From: Leishmania martiniquensis
Lineage: Eukaryota > Euglenozoa > Kinetoplastea > Trypanosomatida > Trypanosomatidae
Direction: 5' to 3'
NCBI RefSeq assembly: GCF_017916325.1
Contig: NC_090170.1
Coordinates: forward strand, 276,501 to 340,500
Length of the DNA stretch: 64,000 nt
Shown: one piece after another, positions 49,927 to 61,019 of the stretch
Numbering within the stretch: the stretch's first letter is position 1
Layout: each line of letters begins with the position of its first letter
Notes under the pieces: generated by a model
The model's database searches: none
The model's input: only the letters and a program-made list of their open reading frames with translations
Told to the model about the DNA's origin: nothing
Made by a program: the position numbers and the translations under genes

Positions 49927-50950
49927 CGGCTTCAATGCGCGGAGCCGTGCAGCCGTCACCGCGATCGCGATCTCAGGGGTGGCGCTCATGTCCTCCTCTG
50001 CTCTGCCGGACTCGACCACTTAAGCAAGGTCGTCGGCAGTGCAGCAGCAGCAGCAGTAGCAGCCTTTCAACAGAGAAGGGGACGAGATGAGCTAGACGGA
50101 AGGAGAAAGGTTCCTCTTGTGGTGTATTCCCCTTCCGAAAAGGCGAGGGGGAGGCGCCCTCAACCGGCATTCGCACATGCACGCGTACAAGCACACCAGC
50201 AATGCCTCTCCCTTTTTTCTGCCCCCCCCCAGCCCCACTCCACGCTCGCCGCCACGCATACATGTGGCACTAATACCTCTCTGCGTGAGCGCGCTCTGCT
50301 TCCGTGAGGAGCTACCCTCGGGCCTTGGGCAAGACGACCTCGATGTGGTACAGCGACGGAGCACTGAATCATGTGCGAGGGGCGTCTGCGTGCTGATGCG
50401 CGCCTCGCGCTCGCATTCTTTTCCTCTCTGCGAGGCTTTGTGTCTGCGCGAGCGTGTGACCTCGCACCGCAACCTTGGTGAGGATCGTGGCACCATCACC
50501 GTGGGGCACGTGAAGCGGATCGATGGGGAGAGGCGTCTGCAGCCCCTTGCGCGGACGCTCATCATGCAAAGGGGGAACCTCTCTGTAGTGTGGTGGAGTC
50601 GCTGCTTGTGACTTCTGCACCACGTTGACACCTGCACGCAGCTCTCTCCTTCTCCCTCCTCGCGCCTTCCCCACGCCCATCTCGGCTCCCCCTCCTCCTC
50701 GTCACCCACGGCTCCTCTTTCCGCCACTCTTTCGCACCCCATTGCGCCCGCGCAGCTGGGCAGCTTTCGACGCGAAAGCTTCATCCCGTCGTCGTTGCTG
50801 TCTCCGCTTCATCCTTTGCAGCACACCCGGGAAGCTGAGAGCCAAATCTATCGAGCCCCGATGCGATGGGCATCAAGAGTGTGGTTTGCACCCCCCCCTC
50901 TTCCCCTCCTACTCTCTCCGCGACGGCGGTGAGCGGAGAGCGCCTGAGAG
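49927..50950. other. Gene-free region before the ARP pseudogene
   Basis: No gene is supported. A CAG repeat lies at 50040-50060, and pyrimidine-rich tracts lie at 50640-50735 and about 50889-50922. The last of these, followed by AG at 50930-50931, is placed like a trans-splice acceptor for the pseudogene that follows. Confidence 0.55.
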
Positions 50951-52549
50951 ATGTCGTTGCAGCAGCACCACTACCCCCCCATCGAGCACGGTACCCTCGC
51001 CGCTTAGCGGAGGAGGCGTCTCCTGGACTCCGGTGCTCGTTCTGAACCCTGGCAGCCGCAGCATGAAGTCAGGCCTGCACACCGCTGAAACGCCGCACCT
51101 CACACCCTCTCGCTGGTAACCCAAAGTACCCGCGCTGTCTACCGCAGGCGTCGTCGTCGTCAAGTCAAAGCGGAAGCGTAAGAGCCTTTGATACCCTCGT
51201 AGGGGGCGACGCTGCCTCTCGGCGCGGCCTGCTGAGACTCAGTCAACCCATTCAACACGGAGGCGTCATCGCGGACTGGGCGGGTGCACAACCTCTGTTT
51301 CGGAAAAGGATTCAGAATGCCCTGGTGCCTCCGACTTCGTCCCCGGTGGCGCGGTCGTTATTGGAGGAGGGCGAGGAAGTCATCCACTCACTCGTCGAGA
51401 GCCCCTTTGCGTCGTGACCGCAGCGGGCCAGGTTGGCAGATCTCCTCGTTGAAGGCACCAGCCAGGAAGTCGTCACTCACGGCAGCCAACAACAGGAGCG
51501 CATGGGTCCCGTGCAGCTGGCGTGCTCTGGGGTGTAGGTCCGCTACTAGCCTTGTATGCCACGGGCCAAACAACTGGTCTTGTCGTCGGCGTCGGTGACA
51601 GCGCCGTAAGCACCGCTGTAAGCACCGCTGCGGCCGTCGACGACTATGGTCTGCCTCAGTGTCTTCAGCGAGAGGCAGACGGTGCAACGGAGGCAACTGT
51701 CACGCCATACTTGATGCGCTTGCTTTACCAAAGCGGCGTCCTCGGCCCCGCCGCAGCGACGGCAGCATTTTGGCGAGCGTCACCGCCGTCGCTCTTCGGC
51801 ACCGCAGCGAAGAGCTTTAGTAGCGGTGCCGGCGCCGACACTCAGAAGGAGCGCGAGCTGGTTTACGCGATCAAGGAAGCATGCCGTTACTTGTCTGTCA
51901 CGCCGCTTTTGACGAAGACGCCCCTCGCCACGACAGGCACCAGCACCTCTGTCACACCTCTGGAAGAGCTCGACTCTGCGCCGATGGCTGCTGCTCGGCG
52001 CGCACAGCAGAGCGGGCTCGATGGCAGTGGTACAGCTCACACTGGCGCCCTGCCTTCGCACCGCGTCACGCTACCAGATGGGTAGTTCTGTGCAAGTCGG
52101 CGCTGCGGAGGCTGCGCAAGCGTCCGAGGTGCTCTTCTGCCCGCTTCTTGTGGGAAGCGAGGGGCGCGGCGTGGTGGACGTGGCGCTGGACGCGGTGGCT
52201 GCAGCTCCTGTAGAACTGCAGCCAAAGCTGCTTGGGAACGTTGTTGTGACGGGTGGCGCGACGTGCAGCGACGGATTCGGGTGTCGTTTTTTCAACGAGA
52301 TGCGGCAGCGTGTTCGCGGAAGTTCTGCGCCGCTCACCAGCTATCTCGAATCAGCGCATCTGCGTGTCCTCTCCAGAGCAGCGCGCCTACGCAGCGTGGA
52401 TGGGGGCCAGCTATGTAGCGCAGCCTACGAGGAAGAGGGTGAGGCGGCCTAGCAAAGACAGTGCTTACGTAGCCGCGATGCCGACGACTGACTCGCGCTC
52501 GGGCTGGGTGCACCTGCATGCAAACATGAACCCGAGCAAGGCGGAATAA
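50951..52549 (+). pseudogene. Decayed actin-like / actin-related protein (ARP) gene
   Basis: Fragments in successive + frames follow the actin fold in order. From 50951 (ATG), after a shift in a C-run near 50973-50979, comes PVLVLNPGSRSMKSGL, like the first phosphate loop, ending at a TAA at 51117. Another frame gives RRGLLRLSQPIQHGGVIADW (about 51220-51280), matching actin RGILTLKYPIEHG..TNW, and breaks at a TGA at 51415-51417. The same frame continues with ARLADLLVEGTSQEV. From 51522 a new frame gives LLALYATGQTTGLVVGVGDS, matching LSLYASGRTTGIVLDSGD, then RELVYAIKEACRYLSV and LPDG before a TAG at 52083. The next frame reads SSVQVG, EVLFCPLLVGSEGRGV and LLGNVVVTGGATCSDGF. The last frame gives SSPEQRAYAAWMGASYVAQP, matching PPERKYSVWIGGSILASL. 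At least four frame changes and one in-frame stop exclude a working actin-like product from this locus. The opening GS loop resembles ARP8-type proteins, but the subfamily is uncertain. Confidence 0.8.
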
Positions 52550-54470
52550 AACGGAACATTGAGAGTCAAAGAAGGGGGACGCGAGACAAAAGAGGCGGGC
52601 TCGGCGCCTGTGGCTCCCTTCCATGCTACTGTGGAAAGGTGGATCGAGTCGTGCTTCGGATGTACGTGTCCGCGCCCCGCCTCTCCTCACCGTCCGAGAC
52701 CTCTGGTGTGACAAAGGACGGTGCGCTTATGATGCAAACGTTACAAAGCATTCCTCCCCCCTCGCTGCCGAGTACTCCACAACCTTTGGCCCCCGTCCCC
52801 CTCCGAATATCCCCGTGCCGTTCCTCTTGCCTTGTGAAAAAGAGGGTGTGAGCCCTTCGTGTGTGTCGGTGCTCCTGTTGCTCTATCAACTTTTTTATCC
52901 CGCCACCATCACCATCACGCACACACACACAGTTGCTTCTTGAAACGATTGGGGGAAGCTGCGGCTCCGCCGGCGCACGCATACGCGCACGTCTCACATA
53001 CACAGACGCACGCTCAGAAGAATATGGCACGCCCCCCTCCTCCTCCTTCGATCCCCTCGTGCACCCATCCGTTACTCGCGCGCTCTCACTTTGTATGCAT
53101 CGCATACGCCACACGACTTGGAATACATGCTGTGCTTTCTAATCCTCTCTGAAGCTCCACGTTTGCTCCCCTCCTCACACCCCCACATCCCTTGTGTGTG
53201 TGTGTGTGTGCTCGTCTTCACCCACTCGAGAGAGAGGAGTGTGTGTGTGCCGCTTCCTTCCTTCTTGGCCATTCTCCAGCCTCCATTCATATCCTCTCCA
53301 TCGCTTTCCTGACTCGTTTCATCTCTGACGTGTGGCGGCGACGCTCGGCTCGTCCCCTCCCCCCCCCCCGTGCCCCTTCCTCTTTCTGCAGCCTTGAGCT
53401 TGCGTCTCGGGCTCGCCACAGAGGGTGGCGCAGCGAGGCTCCACCGCGTACAGGAAGCCGCGAGTCATTCGCCACGTTTCTCCTGTTGGTGTCGCTCCAG
53501 TGGGTGCGGGTGTGGGTGCACGCGTCCTGCAGAAAATCAGCCGTCTCTCTATTCCTGCCTCTCTCTCTGCCTCGCTCGTGCCAGCGTGGTCGCACGCGTG
53601 GGGCCTTATACACTAGAGAGGAGCACTACCTCCATTTTTATCTTCCTCCCCCCTCCCCCTTCCCCCTCTTCTCCAGGGCCCCTCAGCATCCTGTAGCGCA
53701 TCGCTCACCTGTTGGAAGTGCCCCAATCGCTTCCCCACCCCAACCCCAAAAACAAAAACACCAGAAAGGCTCTCTCTCGATTCACACAGGATTGGCAGTC
53801 TTTCTGTTGCAGCCCTCCCCCACCCCTCCCCTCTAGAGAGAAAGAGAGATCGTGCGGTCTGACTTTGTCTCGGTACCCTTGTTCCTCTTGTCGAGACGAA
53901 AAAACAGTACCGGTCGCCGCATGATAGCCGAAGAGCGCACCTCACTCCCTCCCCCCACATCACCCACCACCACCCTTTGACGCCACGCGACACAGCCCCG
54001 TTCACCTGCCCACACTTCTCATACACACATATGTGTGTGTTTGCCGTCGCTGCTCGGTCGCTCTGCCGTTGTTACCTCTGTTCGTTTTCTTTATGGTTTT
54101 CCCATTCTCAGCGTTTTGCATGCGCACACACGCAGTTCGTTCTTCTTTCCCCCTCCCTCCTCCTTTCTGTGCGTGCGTGTGTGTGTGTGTGTTCCTTTTT
54201 GTGGGGGAGGCGGGGAAAGGCCACTTCCGCCTCCCCTCTGTTTCTTTGATCGCTTTTGTTTTCTTTTGCTCTCCTTTTCACCCCTCTTCTCCACACCCGC
54301 TCAGCACGCATTGTGAGCGTTGTCGGTCAAACATCAGACAGTGTGCGTGCCCCCCCCGGTTTTTGTTGGTTGGGCGTGCGACTAGCACGTACAAGTGCGC
54401 GTTGGTCTCGCTTGCCCCATCCCCTTTCCTCGCCCTGTCTCACGCATCACTCTCCCCGCGCTCAATAGTG
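52550..54470. other. Intergenic region before the 1034-residue unknown
   Basis: About 1.9 kb with no supported gene. It holds GT runs at about 53195-53210 and 54176-54192, a C-run at about 53359-53369, and very long pyrimidine tracts (53640-53680, 54145-54175, 54255-54300, 54415-54455). A TAG at 54466-54468 directly precedes the next ATG. Open frames such as 53192-53836 are made of these simple sequences. Confidence 0.6.
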
Positions 54471-57400
54471 ATGGCGTACGCTTACACAGACCCCACATCC
54501 ATCGACTATATCCTGCAGCGTACATACGATGAGCTGCGGCGTGGGGAGAGCCAGCACTGCCGCTCCACGGAGGCCCAGTACACACATCATGTGAAAGAAC
54601 TACTAAACAACTTGGAGCGCTACCTCGAGACGTGTGGTGTGCGCCTCCCCACTGAGGTGCAGGAGGGTGCAGACATTTCTGTTGCCGCGGCGGCAGCGAG
54701 TGCGCAAGAAAATGAGCAAACGGCCTTTCCGGTGCCGGAGCGAGGCCATCTAGTGGAGGCCCAGCGAGTAAGTCGAGGCTACCACATGACCGACAGTTCT
54801 GCATCCGTGCCTGCCACTGTCAGCAGTGCCAAGTGCGACAGAGACGCGGTGAACCTTCAGGGGGTCACAAGCAGCAATCGGAGTGCGCACTCAAGTGGGC
54901 CTGTCCCCAGTGGCTGGGGAAATCTGGCAACCCCATGCGAAGCGCAGCATGGCGGCGGCGCGGCGAGCGTACACCATGTCACGGGTAGTAGGCCCGGGGC
55001 AGCGGCGCCAGCGACTGTGTGCGGCACTTCTCTGCAGAGCGAGCTCGCCCATGCCGTGTCGGGCACTTCTCCATCCTATCTCAGGGCCGGTCGCCAACGG
55101 CATCCCGCGCGGGACAGTCGCAGCGCGCACACAACCAAAAGCGAAAGTGAGGCGAGCATCCTCTACAACTCACAGCAAGCGACCAGGGCAAATGCGGCGT
55201 ACTCGTCCTCTTTGCCATCCATGGCGGTCGACGTCGCGACGGACGGCCACGCGGAAAGCAACATTGCTTCTCTCGTGTACAGCGGCGATGCCGCTGGCGT
55301 TGAGAGCTGCAGCCTGGACAGTGGCAACGCTCCTATCGTTGCCATCATCAACGCTGGGTATGGCGACGGTAACGGCGCGAGGAGCAGGGGGCACGGCGAG
55401 AACACGAAAATACGATCGCCCCCTGCACCACCTAAGCTGCGGGAATACTACACAGGGGAGGGCGCGCGCGGCGGCCTCTGCACATCAGGCGACGGCGTCA
55501 GCCGCAGCAGCAGCAGCCGCCCTACAGTGTCGAACGCGATCGCTGCTACATCCGGTGTTTCTGACACAGGTGCGGGGGCCCCTCACACTGCAGCCGGCCT
55601 TGACCGCTGGGGCGAGTTCGGCATGTTTGTGCAGTCCATCACGGAGAGCCGTCAGAATAGCAACTTGGCGTCGCTCAGGAGCGTAACCGCGGCGGGGTAC
55701 CCGCAGCCTGACGGCGTCAGTAGCGCTGCGGTTTCCGCCCTCCCCACCGGTGGGCAGAAGGAAGAGGCCGGCAGCACTGGGGCATCGTCGGCCCCGTTTG
55801 CCATGGCAGCTCCGTCGCCTGGTGCTACGTCGAAGCTCAGCTTTCAGCTCCCCTATGTACTTAGCACTGGCACCTCCATGACGACCCCGCCCACACCTGT
55901 CTTGGACGTCGCCGCAGGCAGGCAAGTGCATCAGCAGCAGCAGAAATGGGGTGGCGCCAAAGCCCACACCTCCTTCATGCCGCTGCAAGTGGCCCACGGT
56001 GCTGGCAGCAGCGCGGTGCGTGCCCTGGCCGCAGCGGAAATCAGTGGCGGCAGCAATACGGCGGAGTTGGAGGGCAATCGGCGGCCGTCGCCCTCATCTG
56101 GTGTCGTGAGCTCCCCTATCCCGCTGGCCCCGCTGCCACGGCAGCGCTGCGTCGATGAAGCGGGCGCCGGAGTGCCGCAAGTCGAGTGTATCCCCTCGCC
56201 GCCGCCGCACTCGAGAGCCAGTCGGCCCGCGTGTCGTCCAGGTGTAGTGAGCCCCACGCAGTGCGCGGCGCCTGTGTCGTTTGCCGGTAATCGCCTCGGT
56301 CCCGGTGGCAGCGACTGCACGGACTCATTTCCGTACTGCCAACGCGCACAGCGCGGCTCAGTGCCGCCGCATGCCAGAGCTTCAGCTAGCGCAGCCTCAG
56401 CGACGGCGACGCCGGCAACGACCCTTCTAACGAGGAGTGCAGAAAAGGAGCAGTTGATGCGCCGCTTACAAGGCGTGCTGAAGCGCCCCATCTACGCGCC
56501 TTCATCGGGCCAGTCGTCTACGGTGCCATCCGCCGCTGCTGCGGAGCCGCAGCCATGCGTGCCCAACGACCCCGCGCTGGGCATAGAAGGGAAGCAAAAT
56601 AGACAGGTTGCCATCGGCGGCACGAGGGCGCCAGCTCCAACACTCACGTCTTCATCCCAGCCAGCGCTGCAAAGCCAGCGGATGCCGAATTGCACCGCAC
56701 CGTCGCCGAGCACGACAAAGACAAGCGACACCTCCGGCGGCCCAGTAAACGCGCAGCGTCGTGTTGGGCCACCTGAGCACGAGAGCAGCGGCCATTTTGG
56801 GGATGCTGCAGGCGTTTTGGCATGGAACCGCTCGTGGGATTTTCTGCGTCTCGCCACGATCGCTCTCTCTGGGTGTCCGCATACCTCATCAAGCAACGAC
56901 ATTAGCGAGCCAGCCACCTCTCAGAAGGTGTCGTGCAGCACTATACTGCCCAAGGACGCCGGTGGCGACAAGGACGGCAGCAGTTGTGGCTTCCCGCAAG
57001 GTGCTCATCAGTTGAAGGATGATCTCCGCGCTCAGCGATACGTGGGCAGTAGCGACAAAGACGCCATCATGACGACAGCAACGCCACCTGCTGCTCGCAG
57101 TGCCGACGGCGGGTGGAACGTGGGCAGCGGCACAAGGGCGAGCATCGTCTCCGTTCGGGGGTACGCCAAGGAGATCGTAGCGCCCTCATCCATCGTCAAC
57201 GCGCAGCGTCACCCGCCTTCCTCGATCACCGCCACATCAAGCACGCGGCCCACGCGCAGCACCCCACCGCACAGCCCCTCATGCATAGTGATGCGGAGTG
57301 CTTCCTCCTTCGACGGATACAAGCCAGACCTCGCGAATAGCGGCATCGACAACTTCAGCGGAGCCGAACAAGAGAAGCTTCGAGCATACAAGAGGCAATC

Positions 57401-57575
57401 GATGAGTCGAAAAGGAGGACTAACCGATGCGCAGCACCAACCGCAGCGCCATGACGGAGGGAGTCAGTCCTTCTCGACTGACTTGGCACCATCGCACGCT
57501 GAGAAGCAGCAACTAATGCATCGGCTGCGCATTCTGCTGAGCCGCTCTGATGAATGTGCTCTGAGTGGGGGATGA
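54471..57575 (+). CDS. Large disordered protein with a duplicated AEK.QLM.RL motif, function unknown
   Basis: The protein is 1034 residues from the ATG at 54471. The frame is open upstream to 54033, but that part is pyrimidine-tract leader (an FFF/CVC-rich translation) and is rejected. Residues 1-60 look ordered and helical (DPTSIDYILQRTYDELRRGE, then HHVKELLNNLERYLETCG). The rest is Ser/Ala/Gly/Thr rich and disordered. A 16-residue helical motif occurs twice: AEKEQLMRRLQGVLKR at residues 657-672 and AEKQQLMHRLRILLSR at 1010-1025, the latter nearly at the C-terminus. The layout of a conserved N-terminal helix, long linkers and repeated short helices suggests a scaffold that binds the same partner at more than one point; that is inference. 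No known domain is recognised. Confidence 0.8.
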   Translation: MAYAYTDPTSIDYILQRTYDELRRGESQHCRSTEAQYTHHVKELLNNLERYLETCGVRLPTEVQEGADISVAAAAASAQENEQTAFPVPERGHLVEAQRVSRGYHMTDSSASVPATVSSAKCDRDAVNLQGVTSSNRSAHSSGPVPSGWGNLATPCEAQHGGGAASVHHVTGSRPGAAAPATVCGTSLQSELAHAVSGTSPSYLRAGRQRHPARDSRSAHTTKSESEASILYNSQQATRANAAYSSSLPSMAVDVATDGHAESNIASLVYSGDAAGVESCSLDSGNAPIVAIINAGYGDGNGARSRGHGENTKIRSPPAPPKLREYYTGEGARGGLCTSGDGVSRSSSSRPTVSNAIAATSGVSDTGAGAPHTAAGLDRWGEFGMFVQSITESRQNSNLASLRSVTAAGYPQPDGVSSAAVSALPTGGQKEEAGSTGASSAPFAMAAPSPGATSKLSFQLPYVLSTGTSMTTPPTPVLDVAAGRQVHQQQQKWGGAKAHTSFMPLQVAHGAGSSAVRALAAAEISGGSNTAELEGNRRPSPSSGVVSSPIPLAPLPRQRCVDEAGAGVPQVECIPSPPPHSRASRPACRPGVVSPTQCAAPVSFAGNRLGPGGSDCTDSFPYCQRAQRGSVPPHARASASAASATATPATTLLTRSAEKEQLMRRLQGVLKRPIYAPSSGQSSTVPSAAAAEPQPCVPNDPALGIEGKQNRQVAIGGTRAPAPTLTSSSQPALQSQRMPNCTAPSPSTTKTSDTSGGPVNAQRRVGPPEHESSGHFGDAAGVLAWNRSWDFLRLATIALSGCPHTSSSNDISEPATSQKVSCSTILPKDAGGDKDGSSCGFPQGAHQLKDDLRAQRYVGSSDKDAIMTTATPPAARSADGGWNVGSGTRASIVSVRGYAKEIVAPSSIVNAQRHPPSSITATSSTRPTRSTPPHSPSCIVMRSASSFDGYKPDLANSGIDNFSGAEQEKLRAYKRQSMSRKGGLTDAQHQPQRHDGGSQSFSTDLAPSHAEKQQLMHRLRILLSRSDECALSGG
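56439..56486 (+). repeat. Coding motif repeat 1 (AEKEQLMRRLQGVLKR)
   Basis: First copy of the 16-residue helical motif in the 1034-residue protein. It agrees with the second copy at A, E, K, Q, L, M, R, L, L and R positions, while the DNA differs at many third bases, so the similarity is at the protein level. Confidence 0.7.
57498..57545 (+). repeat. Coding motif repeat 2 (AEKQQLMHRLRILLSR)
   Basis: Second copy of the motif, ten codons before the stop. It is predicted to form an amphipathic helix. Confidence 0.7.
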
Positions 57576-60500
57576 GCACTAGCGCGGCGGCTGAAATAGC
57601 AAGCCAGGTCCAGCACCCGAGCCCCCTCCCCTCCCCTCAGTGATCACACACACACACGCAAGCAAAGGCACGCCCACACGCGAAAACGACGCGGCAGCGC
57701 CGTAATGGCCATCGAGGCTCCTTTCCAGCCACATGCATATATACGTATATCTTTCCTTTTCCCACTCCGGGGCGGCAGGCGATACAGTGTACTTCGGCAG
57801 TGATGCAGTATACCGGTGCGACCAACGTGTGGGTGTATGCTCTTGGTCCTCCGCGTTTTACTGCTGCACGGCGCCGCTTCAGCAGTTCTGAGCCGCTTCC
57901 GCGTCTGTGTGCCTTTGTGCGGCCTCTCAGACCCCCTGTTTGGTGGAAAGCACAGGCACCCGCAGGTGAGCTTGCCTGGTTCGTTCTTGATGGATGGCAC
58001 TGTATACATACGGATGGCGCAAGCCGAGCCGCCGTCAAGGATACTTCCGTCGTGGGGGGGAGGCGAAAATGAGGTGTGCGGTCGCGGCCAGAGGTCTGCT
58101 GGACAGACGAACAAAGTCCACAGAGCCTGGCGAAAAGGCGGCCCCATCTGCTCCCCTCAATGTAGGTGTGTGTGTGTGTGTGTGGAGAGGTGGAGGATGT
58201 ACAAGCGCAGGCAGCCAAGAGGCGCACGAGCAGTATCCTTCGTGTTTGCTTTCACCCCCTTCGCCTCTGCTCTCCTCAGTGGCGCGATAGTGGCAGCGCG
58301 GCACCTTGAGCGTGTGGTCACCTCTGCTCTCCTTTCCCTGCAAAGCCAGCGGCACGCTCCTCCTGTCGGTGGCCCAAGACGTTTTCACCCTTGTGCTCTC
58401 ATATTAGGAGCTGCAAATCGAGATGGCGATGGGTCGGCCTTGCCTCTCTAGTGGATAAGAGGCGGTGACGGTGGAGGCCCTTTAGCAATGGCAGGAGGCG
58501 GTGGTGCGGAACGTGCCTATCCTTTTCACACGTACGTAGGTGAGCCTGTGCATGTGCAGACGCGCTTGCCAATGAGACACGAGGATCCTCATGTCCAGCA
58601 AGATAACATGAGCACGCGGGAGGGGAGACGGTAAGGCAGAAGCTGGACGCGAGTCACCAGCTCCTCCGTTCTTGTCAGCGCCGACTTTTTCACGCATGCC
58701 CGCTTGATTCCTCGGTCCCCTAAGCACGAGCCTCACAATAACTGATGTCAGCCGCAGCTGCTACTTCGGTGCTGTTTCTCTAGCCTGTCGCGTGTCGCTA
58801 CCGAGCTGTTGAGCGGTCAAGTGTGCTCTCGCTTCGTGTGCAAGCACTGACCCTCTTCGGCGAGCTCATTCAAAGGCACTGCACATCAGGAGGGGTTGAG
58901 AGGTTCGGGTAAGGGAATCATGCACGTCTCTGCGCCTCTTTTTCTTGAAGGAGATCGTGCTGAGGCTCTGCAGCCCACCAGCAGCAACTGAGGCGCGCCT
59001 CCCTCGCTCCCCCTTCCGTCACCTCGCTCGCCCAAGCCCTCTTTCGCTCAAGAGAAAAGTCACATCAAGAAGCGCCATTCACTCTATTGATCCCACGCCT
59101 TTACAGTTTGACCCCTCCTCCCGTCCTACTCCCCCCCTACGATACGCCACGCTGCGGGGAGAGTAACGCGCGTGCCCATGCGGCCCCACTCGAGTCACAG
59201 AGTCCTGTGGTTGTGTGGCAGGAGAGAACGCTGCAGCGCTCGAGGAAGCAGGCAGCGCAGGGTGCTGCGGGCTCCGCTCTTGTCCGTGGTGAGTGAAGAA
59301 CGCAGCCACGTTTGGAAACGACCCATCATGTGGCCACGGGGGGGAGGGGCAGGCGAGCAGTCCGGCCGAGCGCTCTGTGCAGCGCAGGTGGGAAGTGAGG
59401 AATGTGGACAGCGTTGTGCCGACAGGGCTTTGCGAGAGCCCTGAGGCACTGCGAATAGTGACTGCCGCGCTCGCCGGCCACCCCTCTCCTACGCCGCGCG
59501 ACCTGCCACGAATTTGGAGGCTCATGTGTGGATGGGCGACATGCAGCTTGCAGGCGCATGCCGAGCAGCGCAGCCTGCAGCGGTGTAGGCGGTGGACGCA
59601 GCTGGCGGGCTCGGCGTCAGTCCCAGCCAGGCGGGAGCCGAGGACGCCCCTCCTCCCCCGCCCACCCCTCCTGGCTCAGTCTTGTGGGGCTGCCGGGGCC
59701 GCGTGCGACGGCAGGGCGAGACCGGTCGGCACTGGGGAGGAAAAGACCGCCACGTAGCGGCGCACGGAATCAGCGTGATACCGGACGACGGGGGGGCCAC
59801 CTCGAGCCTCTCTTGCGGCGACTGTGCAGCTGTCGGCGCGAGCCGCGATGATGCCGGCTCACTGGTTTCGGTGGGGTTGCAATTGGGCGCGGCAACTACT
59901 CTCGATGCGGTGGTGTTGTTTGCTGCGTGGCTCATCTCTAGCTCCGCTGTGGGCGAGTACGCAGGGCGGACGGAGTGAGTGGTGCCGGTGCACCGCGGCG
60001 AGCACGCCACGCGCGCATCGCGCCGATGATGGCGGCCGACGCGGTGCGCGGCGCATATGCGGCCTCTCTCCCTCCCTTTGTTCCTGCGTCTACTGATGCT
60101 GCGGCCTCACCCTCACGCGAACAAGACGTCTACTCGCGCCTCAGCCCGTACGAAGTTTCACACATACATGCACTTAAACAGTGTGTGATGCATTCAAAGC
60201 AGGATTCGGTGACTCACCACGGCCATAGGCGAAGGGGTACAGCCGGCGCCGCGGGGGCGGTACCGCAGCTCTTTTCCTTCAGGTTTTGCCTCGTTGGCAC
60301 CTGTGCGATGGCACCCAGGACGCCCGATAGTACCTGCATCGATTATGTCATGCATGCAAGCTTGCTCATGTCCTCAGAGCGCAACTTTTTCCCTCTCCCC
60401 CCTCTTCTTCCCTGTTTCCCTTTTCCCTCGAGCGTGGCCAGTGTAGAGGGGATACGTTTCGGTACACTTCCGCCTCCTTGTCACATTGTGCGCGTGTAGC

Positions 60501-61019
60501 ATTCCTGCCGCGAAGGATATCCTCAGTCAGCCCCCCCAACCCATTGCCGCGCTTTTCGCGTTTGCCACCCTCCCCCACCACCACCCCGCCTTCAGTCGCT
60601 GGCGAAGGTGTGTGCATCGTTTGCTTAGCCCTTTTTTCTTTCCTTATTTACCCTTTTTTTTATTCATGCGCGCGCGTGAGTAAGGCGCTCGAGGTGGAAC
60701 TTTCTCCCACTCTCTTTCTCCCTCCTCGTCCCCCTTACGGTGCACCCCATTCATCGAATAACGCCAAGTCTCCTGACGATTGGACAGAGCAGTGTGTCAC
60801 CGCCGCCGGCCTGTGCGAACTCGCGTTCTTTGACCTGCGTGTCGTTTGTTGGACTCTTTTCTGTTGCTTTCGAAGTCCGCCAACCTCATCACGGCAGCTG
60901 CAGAAGCCGTGGCGCGCGGCCACAGAATCCCCGGAAGTCAGGGAAGAGCAGCAAGTGTAAGAACAGAGCATTCTGGGGTGCAGTACGTCAACCAGAGCGA
61001 AGGCAATCCGTGTCGTCGA
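57576..61019. other. 3.4 kb gene-free region
   Basis: No intact gene is supported. CA and GT runs lie at 57646-57657 and 58167-58182, and a T-rich stretch at 60640-60665. A pyrimidine tract at 60702-60735 precedes an AG at 60767-60768 that may serve the next gene. The part from about 59290 to 60200 has coding-like GC content with three overlapping open frames and is discussed as a possible relic. Open frames at 57816-58451 and on the minus strand are unconvincing. Confidence 0.5.

Noticed and set aside
51522..52085. 187-residue open frame as an intact gene
   Set aside because: It covers only the middle of an actin fold; the N- and C-terminal parts lie in other frames, so it is a piece of a pseudogene.
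54033..54470. Upstream extension of the 1034-residue protein
   Set aside because: It is rich in Cys, Phe and Val because it reads T-rich leader sequence; a TAG acceptor lies directly before 54471.
57816..58451. 211-residue open frame after the disordered protein
   Set aside because: It passes through a GT run and ordinary intergenic sequence; no conserved features.
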